Source of the DNA: Candidatus Poseidoniales archaeon
GTDB taxonomy: Archaea > Thermoplasmatota > Poseidoniia > Poseidoniales > Poseidoniaceae
NCBI GenBank assembly: GCA_012959845.1
Contig: DUCL01000240.1
Span: forward strand, 1-10,563
Direction of reading: 5' to 3'
Length of the DNA stretch: 10,563 bases
The notes under the pieces were generated by a model, which saw only the letters and a list, made by a program, of their open reading frames with translations, made no database searches and was not told where the DNA came from. The translations under genes were made by a program, and so were the position numbers. Positions 6,606-10,563 of this stretch are shown here, piece by piece; the first letter of the stretch is position 1, and every line of letters starts with the position of its first letter.

Positions 6606-7010
6606 ATGCGGGTGGTAAAGTTGACATTGGGGGATTTCCCAACAATGGCAACTCTAGAAGATTATTTTGAGGATATTTCTTCACCTTCACTGAATGGAAG
6701 AGTTGACATCGATGGCGACTGTATGGGGGATTCTCAGATAGTTCCGGGTGAAATAGTTGTATTCTTACATGGTGGAACGCTTGTGAAAATAGCACGTTCA
6801 TCTTCCTCTGTGATCACCCCTAATAATGGCCTTCCCCAACACTTTACAATAGATATTGAGTCCATTCATTCACCGCGAAGAATGATGCGAATCTCTGAAT
6901 TCCAAGAAATACTCTTCAAAGTAGCTGGCCTCGCTACAAATTTGGCGAGTAAGAACTGGAACCATCTGCAAGACTCAGATGTTTTAATTTCAATTATTGA
7001 CAGGTTATGA
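6606..7010 (+). CDS. Hypothetical protein, 134 residues
   Basis: I do not recognise this protein. It is the only long open frame between the divergent fused-enzyme gene and the convergent glycosyltransferase. It has a GGAG 4 nt before the ATG and a TATA-like TTTATG 25-30 nt upstream. It has no signal peptide or membrane span. The middle (33-64) looks like beta strands, with VDIDGDCMGDSQ, then PGEIVVFLHGG and TLVKIARSS. The C-terminal part (95-133) looks helical: ISEFQEILFKVAGLATNLA, then DSDVLISIIDRL. It contains one cysteine (C39). It ends 8 nt before the stop of the opposing glycosyltransferase gene. A second in-frame ATG at codon 14 is a possible alternative start. Existence is likely; function is unknown. 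Confidence 0.65.
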   Translation: MRVVKLTLGDFPTMATLEDYFEDISSPSLNGRVDIDGDCMGDSQIVPGEIVVFLHGGTLVKIARSSSSVITPNNGLPQHFTIDIESIHSPRRMMRISEFQEILFKVAGLATNLASKNWNHLQDSDVLISIIDRL

Positions 7011-7015
7011 AACCG

Positions 7016-7020
7016 TTTTT
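7016..7020 (+). terminator. Possible T-run terminator
   Basis: A run of five T follows the stop of the 134-residue gene by 5 nt and overlaps the end of the opposing gene. Archaeal termination can occur at short T-tracts without a hairpin. The run is short, so this is weak. Confidence 0.25.
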
Positions 7021-8197
7021 ATTCAAGTGTTGAATAAACTTCAGCCATCTTTTGATTGAAAATAGACATACTATAATTTCGTGAATGTTCAATTAAGTTT
7101 TCATCTATACTATTCGGCCCTTCTCTTTGCTTCCATTGTGAATGTATTTCGCCAATAGCCTCTTGCCACGCTGTAATATCGTCTGCTGCAATACAAGCGT
7201 TCTCAGGCATTAATTCATTGTGGCTAGCAAGATCTGCGCAGAGTACTTTGGTTCCGCTGGCCATTGATTCTAAGGGCGGGTAGCCAAATCCTTCACTTCC
7301 AGAAGGAAATAATAGCGCCTCGCATTTGATACGCATCCACATCAATTCTTGATGGCTGAGATTGGTTCCAACCCCATTCCAATTTTTGACATCATACCGC
7401 TTGGCCACTTGATGGGTTGCCAGGCCACCGTACGGGCATTCAGCATTACCAACATGATGAATGTGAATGTCATTTTTTATTGATTCATCCAATCCACCTA
7501 ATACCTCACAAATGAATTTTAATCTCTTTCTTGGGTCATGGCTACCTACTATCAATAGATTGCAGCCAACGGGCAAATGCTGTGCTGGACCGGTGACTTC
7601 TGAATCTTCTTGAATGAAATTTGCATATGCATCAATGTCGAGGCCAAGAGGAATACAGATACTTTTTACATTTGGAAAATATTTTTTGCAATCAGATAAA
7701 GTTGCTCTTGAATCACAAACCAAGAGATTTGCTCTCATCAATCCCTTTGTTAATTTCTTTAAATCTCTCCTACGATAACTTGGTGGTTTTGGCTCACCCA
7801 CTTGAATTATTTCTTGGCCTATTTTCACTTGCTTAGGAAATAAATGGAATAAATCATGGACAGTTACTACAACTGGCACTTTGCAATTGTTTGGAACCAA
7901 ATGCGCCTGTTCCTGATCGGTAACGTGTAAAATATCACAATTGCCATCTCTTACAGAAGATTTTACAAATTTATTTACCACTCTTGGATGTGACCACCAT
8001 CGCATCAATAATCGCTTGACTGGGTTCGTTTTAACCGAGAGATTGTATTCACATGTTGCAGCCAGTTGATAACCCTGTATGTTGCCATTTTTTAGTGAAT
8101 CTAGCAAATTGTGGTGTGCCCCACCAATTCCTGTATTGCGGCCAAGTACACCCCCGCGAGCGAGTATTACCGACTTGACCATGACAACCCGAGTCAT
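7019..8197 (-). CDS. GT4-family glycosyltransferase (second)
   Basis: The 392-residue GT-B enzyme has no close sequence likeness to the one at 1548. The N-terminal domain includes a glycine-rich loop (TGIGGAHHNLL, 22-32), DILHVTDQEQAHL (88-100) and VVVTVHDLFHLF (109-120), as in GT4 mannosyl- and glucosyltransferases. The donor domain begins near 213 (NLLIVGSHDPRKRL) and holds the EX7E motif E302-GFGYPPL-E310, followed by ASGTKVLCADLASHNE (313-328). It is expected to be cytosolic or at the inner face of the membrane. ATG at 8197 is used here. A purine-rich GAGGAG sits only 3 nt before it, which is short, so the second ATG (codon 6, 8182) is possible. It has its own TATA box and is divergent from the HxlR gene. 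Donor and acceptor are unknown. Confidence 0.87.
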   Translation of the reverse strand: MTRVVMVKSVILARGGVLGRNTGIGGAHHNLLDSLKNGNIQGYQLAATCEYNLSVKTNPVKRLLMRWWSHPRVVNKFVKSSVRDGNCDILHVTDQEQAHLVPNNCKVPVVVTVHDLFHLFPKQVKIGQEIIQVGEPKPPSYRRRDLKKLTKGLMRANLLVCDSRATLSDCKKYFPNVKSICIPLGLDIDAYANFIQEDSEVTGPAQHLPVGCNLLIVGSHDPRKRLKFICEVLGGLDESIKNDIHIHHVGNAECPYGGLATHQVAKRYDVKNWNGVGTNLSHQELMWMRIKCEALLFPSGSEGFGYPPLESMASGTKVLCADLASHNELMPENACIAADDITAWQEAIGEIHSQWKQREGPNSIDENLIEHSRNYSMSIFNQKMAEVYSTLE

Positions 8198-8248
8198 CCT
8201 CTCCTCTTTGAAGGATAAGTCGGATTTATTCGTTTTTGATTCATTTTC

Positions 8249-8256
8249 AATATATA
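8249..8256 (-). promoter_or_regulatory. TATA box for the second glycosyltransferase
   Basis: Read on the minus strand, TATATATT in the context GAGTATATATTG lies about 52-59 nt before the ATG at 8197. It predicts a transcription start near 8226 and a leader of about 29 nt containing the purine-rich GAGGAGAGG. It is a good match to the archaeal consensus. Confidence 0.5.
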
Positions 8257-8301
8257 CTCAACATCACAAGCAACATTCGGTAACTTCACCCATACTCGGT
8301 G

Positions 8302-8309
8302 TATAAAAG
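8302..8309 (+). promoter_or_regulatory. TATA box for the HxlR-family regulator
   Basis: TATAAAAG is a near-consensus archaeal TATA box. It predicts a transcription start around 8330, 20 nt before the ATG at 8351. It shares the intergenic space with the divergent TATA box at 8249-8256. Confidence 0.6.
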
Positions 8310-8326
8310 AAATCAAGTAGTCCTAG

Positions 8327-8342
8327 CCAACCGGCTGGTTGG
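8327..8342 (+). promoter_or_regulatory. Inverted-repeat operator candidate at the HxlR gene start
   Basis: CCAACC-GGCT-GGTTGG is a perfect 6-bp-arm inverted repeat with a 4-nt centre. It covers the predicted transcription start, 18-40 nt downstream of the TATA box and just before the ATG at 8351. A dimeric winged-helix repressor bound here would block transcription initiation, so self-regulation by the adjacent HxlR protein is the simplest reading. It is GC-rich compared with its surroundings. It could alternatively form a short hairpin in the leader that masks the GGGG SD-like bases. Confidence 0.5.
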
Positions 8343-8350
8343 GGACCACT

Positions 8351-8809
8351 ATGCCAGAGCCTGCACTAACCATTCCAAAAGATTCTTTTGAAGCTGTTCA
8401 AAACCATATTGATAGCACAATAAAAAGCGGCAGTAATATTCGAGATATTCTCGGAAATCACTCCAATAGTGGGCCTTGGGATACTACTTGGGAAGTTCAA
8501 GCCGCAGTTGAAGCATTACATGTATTTGGTTCTCGTTGGACTATCGAAATTCTTTCAACTCTATACATTGCTGGACCACGCAGATTCAATGAAATGAAGG
8601 GAATGCTCACAGGAATCTCTTCAAGAACATTGAGTGATAAATTGCGCTTTCTCGTCGAAGAAGGATTAGTAATTCGTGAAGTTGATGATGGGCCGCCAAT
8701 CCGTGTCTCCTACATCTTATCAGAACATGGACGTACATGCGGAAGATTGCTTTCACCATTAGTGGCTCACTTGAAAATAAAGAACAATTCTGTTCGTAGT
8801 AAGAATTAA
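8351..8809 (+). CDS. HxlR-family winged-helix transcriptional regulator
   Basis: The 152-residue protein matches the HxlR family in order. ALHVFGSRWTIEIL (55-68) corresponds to the family's 'gGkWt..IL' start. It is followed by GPRRFNEMK (75-83), the recognition helix GISSRTLSDKL (88-98), and the wing EEGLVIREVDDGPPIRVSY (103-121). The first 50 residues are an extension not normally present. The conserved N-terminal cysteine that some HxlR proteins use for redox or aldehyde sensing is absent; the only Cys is C130. ATG at 8351 is chosen over an in-frame TTG at 8339, which lies inside the inverted repeat. TTGGGGA about 6 nt upstream may serve as a weak SD. It is followed 56 nt later by another winged-helix gene. 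Target genes and ligand are unknown. Confidence 0.88.
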   Translation: MPEPALTIPKDSFEAVQNHIDSTIKSGSNIRDILGNHSNSGPWDTTWEVQAAVEALHVFGSRWTIEILSTLYIAGPRRFNEMKGMLTGISSRTLSDKLRFLVEEGLVIREVDDGPPIRVSYILSEHGRTCGRLLSPLVAHLKIKNNSVRSKN

Positions 8810-8865
8810 TCATTGTTTGAACAACACTCCAATGGATTAAGAAGGGAAGAGGCTAACCCGACTAT

Positions 8866-9534
8866 ATGCCTCTACTATCGCAGTGGGTTCGTCAGCGTCC
8901 TTGGTTGGCTGCTGGTCTAATCGGTGCAACTAGTGGCTTGTCTGGAATTGCTGGAGGAGTGGTCGCAGCTGCAGGCGCCATTGGAGCCATTACCCTCGGT
9001 GGAGTTTCAAGCAAATCAAAACACCAACATGAGCACCCGCAACGTCTGAGAATTCTTTCTGCATTGGAAGTAAATCCAGGTTTATGTTATCGTGAATTAC
9101 AATCTGTATTGAATGCTGCAAATGGAACTCTGCGTCATCATCTTGATGTATTACAAGCCCGCAATAGTGTCATCATCGTGCCAGTGAATGGTAGAACTTG
9201 TTACTTCGCAGGAGCGCCGAGTCAAGTTGAAGAATTAAGGGGGATGAAGTTAGGTGAGCAAGCAGCAGCAAACGCCTTACCGATCGGTTTGTCATTAGTG
9301 CAAAGATTGATTCTTGAAAATATTGACAAAGAAGGAGTTCCTCGTTCTCAGGCTGAATTAGCACGCCGAATCGGTCGCTCAAGAGCAACTATTCACTCCG
9401 CTGTTAAAGTTCTAAGACGAAGAGGTATTCTTCGTGAAGATAGAGTTGAATTAATGCCACACATCAACATGGACATGACTTGGCATGGCACAGTGGCTGT
9501 TGATTATGAATGGGACGACCGTCGTCGCGACTAA
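8866..9534 (+). CDS. Membrane-anchored protein with two winged-helix domains
   Basis: The 222-residue protein begins with a short basic segment and a long Gly/Ala-rich hydrophobic stretch (13-47, with repeated GxxxG-like spacing), long enough for one membrane span or a tight hairpin. A basic/His linker (SSKSKHQHEHPQR, 48-60) leads to winged helix 1 (60-115), which is ArsR/MarR-like, with YRELQ and the recognition helix NGTLRHHLDVLQ. A charged linker leads to winged helix 2 (142-197), with SQAELARRIG and the recognition helix RATIHSAVKVLRRRG. This layout resembles archaeal predicted regulators with two HTH domains (COG3398-like, from memory). It would be a DNA-binding protein tethered to the membrane. 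The gene follows the HxlR gene by 56 nt in the same direction and may be co-transcribed. The signal it senses is unknown. Confidence 0.82.
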   Translation: MPLLSQWVRQRPWLAAGLIGATSGLSGIAGGVVAAAGAIGAITLGGVSSKSKHQHEHPQRLRILSALEVNPGLCYRELQSVLNAANGTLRHHLDVLQARNSVIIVPVNGRTCYFAGAPSQVEELRGMKLGEQAAANALPIGLSLVQRLILENIDKEGVPRSQAELARRIGRSRATIHSAVKVLRRRGILREDRVELMPHINMDMTWHGTVAVDYEWDDRRRD

Positions 9535-9613
9535 TCCTATTCAACAAACGCCTCTTGACAAGCAATTGTTGCAAAGTCTTCAAAGACTCTTGGCATCCAC
9601 TTCCCATCGGTAG
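9506..9613 (+). CDS. Possible 35-residue ORF overlapping the tandem winged-helix gene
   Basis: An ATG at 9506 opens 35 codons ending in TAG at 9611-9613. It overlaps the end of the preceding gene by 29 nt in another frame and stops 6 nt before the ATG of the next gene, in that gene's frame (TAG AGA TAG ATG). The peptide has an amphipathic helix (LDKQLLQSLQRLLAS) that looks protein-like. It may be a coupling leader peptide, a remnant N-terminus of the next gene cut off by stops, or chance. There is no clear SD, so this is tentative. Confidence 0.25.
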   Translation: MNGTTVVATNPIQQTPLDKQLLQSLQRLLASTSHR

Positions 9614-9619
9614 AGATAG

Positions 9620-10563
9620 ATGTTTAGTGTCCGGTTACAAGAAGTCGCATTACCTACAAGTGATAGGGACATTGATAGTTTGGTCACTTGGTTTACAGAT
9701 ACGCTTTGTTTGGTTCGCAAAAAAGGCGATGCAATGGCTGATTATGGAATGGCTAATCCAGTTCACCGATTACTACGCGACCATATTCTTGCTTCACCTG
9801 AAATCGGTTGGGATGCGCAAATGTTAGCAGATGAACTGGCGCTTACACCAGCATCCTTGAATCATCATTTAACTCGCTTAGTCGAGGCCGGAATAATAGG
9901 ATATACCAATGAAGGTAAAGGATGGAGAAGATATTATTTGCGTGGTGGAAGTATTACCAATGCAGTTGAATTGTTTTCAGTCCAGTGTAAAACGATTATC
10001 GATCAAAGAATGTCACTTCTTGAGGAAAATTGGAAACGTGACGATTGCCGATTGGCACTTGAACTACCTGAAGAAGACACCCCTTCTTTGACCCTTGGAG
10101 TGGTTGACCACAGACCTCTTACCCCACAAACCAGCGAAAGTTTGCTATCTCAATGGCTCGGGGATTTTGGCCTACTTGGGGAACGCCCAGGGAAGGAAAT
10201 CAATGCTGATTCCTTATCGTGTAAATTATTTGAAATTCTTCTTAGCAGAAATGCACCATTATCGCTTGATGAAGCGGCCGTACTGCTCAATGGGCCTAAG
10301 CCTCGTATCGGGCGCATCCTAGAGCGCTTTAGAGCATCTGGAATGGTTGAAAGAGTTGCTAGAACAGATCGTCTTTCTATCTCGCTATGGTCTGCGATGA
10401 TGGCTCAGTATCAACGACGTGGTGAAGATTGGATGCTAAAGAAAGGAGGCTTCAATCGAATACTCAATGAAACTCAACAGTCAAAATTAATTCAAAAATT
10501 AAAAAAGAACAAATTGAAAGTTGAAGATGTGGAATCTCAATTGAAAGATGTAAATTCAAAACA
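9620..10563 (+). CDS. Two-winged-helix transcriptional regulator, 3' end outside window
   Basis: From ATG at 9620 the frame stays open for 314 codons to the window edge, so the gene is incomplete. In-frame TAGs at 9611 and 9617 fix this as the first possible ATG. Winged helix 1 spans about 47-107: HRLLRDHILASPEIGWD, then MLADELALTPASLNHHLTRL with a clear recognition helix, then the wing GIIGYTNEGKGWRRYYLR. Residues 110-190 are a linker with a helix (ELFSVQCKTIIDQRMSLLEENW). Winged helix 2 spans about 197-260: KLFEILLSRNAPLSLDEAAVLL, KPRIGRILERFRASGMVERV. The end (285-314) is a lysine-rich coiled-coil-like helix. No membrane segment is seen. It resembles the preceding tandem winged-helix protein in architecture and may be an old duplicate. 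No SD is visible. Confidence 0.8.
   Translation, partial: MFSVRLQEVALPTSDRDIDSLVTWFTDTLCLVRKKGDAMADYGMANPVHRLLRDHILASPEIGWDAQMLADELALTPASLNHHLTRLVEAGIIGYTNEGKGWRRYYLRGGSITNAVELFSVQCKTIIDQRMSLLEENWKRDDCRLALELPEEDTPSLTLGVVDHRPLTPQTSESLLSQWLGDFGLLGERPGKEINADSLSCKLFEILLSRNAPLSLDEAAVLLNGPKPRIGRILERFRASGMVERVARTDRLSISLWSAMMAQYQRRGEDWMLKKGGFNRILNETQQSKLIQKLKKNKLKVEDVESQLKDVNSK

Noticed and set aside
8339..8350. TTG start for the HxlR gene
   Set aside because: It lies within the inverted repeat, only about 8 nt after the predicted transcription start, and adds four residues with no family match; ATG 8351 is better.
9510..9827. 105-codon ORF on the plus strand downstream of the tandem winged-helix gene
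   Set aside because: Shadow frame: it overlaps a clear winged-helix coding frame (9620 to the window edge) and its own product has no recognisable order.
9909..10322. Two further short plus-strand ORFs (9909-10091 and 10095-10322)
   Set aside because: Both are out of frame with the continuous 314-codon winged-helix reading frame that covers them.
1..10563. CRISPR arrays, tRNA or rRNA genes, insertion sequences, long direct repeats
   Set aside because: None were seen on reading both strands by eye; no transposase or integrase motif and no regular spaced repeat.

Overview
The window (about 42% GC by eye, compactly coded) looks like chromosomal DNA of an archaeon, most plausibly a marine planktonic euryarchaeon of the Poseidoniia (Marine Group II/III) type. 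The reasons are inferential. TATA boxes lie 22-30 nt before start codons or likely transcription starts. A first gene appears leaderless while the internal genes of its operon carry strong Shine-Dalgarno (SD) sequences. The beta-oxidation fusion has the archaeal domain order (3-hydroxyacyl-CoA dehydrogenase first, enoyl-CoA hydratase second). HxlR-type and two-domain winged-helix regulators are present. No rRNA or other taxonomic anchor is available, so the lineage is a guess.

Layout. 1-1431 (minus): a GDP-mannose 4,6-dehydratase gene (gmd) followed 22 nt later by a glutathione S-transferase-like gene that runs off the left edge. 1548-2906 (plus): a GT4-type glycosyltransferase, divergent from gmd. 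2936-4384 (plus): a tight three-gene cassette with its own TATA box, encoding an E1/ThiF-like adenylating enzyme, a JAMM metalloprotease-like protein with an intact HxH-x7-S-xx-D motif, and a small acidic, probably all-helical 78-residue protein. 4399-6468 (minus): the fused beta-oxidation enzyme. 6606-7010 (plus): an unrecognised 134-residue protein. 7019-8197 (minus): a second GT4 glycosyltransferase. 8351 to the right edge (plus): three consecutive winged-helix proteins (HxlR family; a membrane-anchored tandem winged-helix protein; another two-winged-helix protein cut by the window edge), with a possible 35-codon ORF between the last two.

How the parts may work together. gmd and the two glycosyltransferases suggest synthesis of a deoxyhexose-containing surface glycan, although they are not one operon. 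The fused enzyme handles the middle two steps of fatty-acid degradation. The regulators at the right end start with an HxlR gene that has a clear TATA box and an inverted repeat where transcription should start, suggesting self-regulation. The most unusual unit is the E1-JAMM-small protein cassette. It has the activating and deconjugating enzymes of a ubiquitin-like or sulfur-carrier pathway, but no recognisable beta-grasp modifier or E2 beside it. The E1 also has His where the family normally has Arg in the NLxRQ motif.
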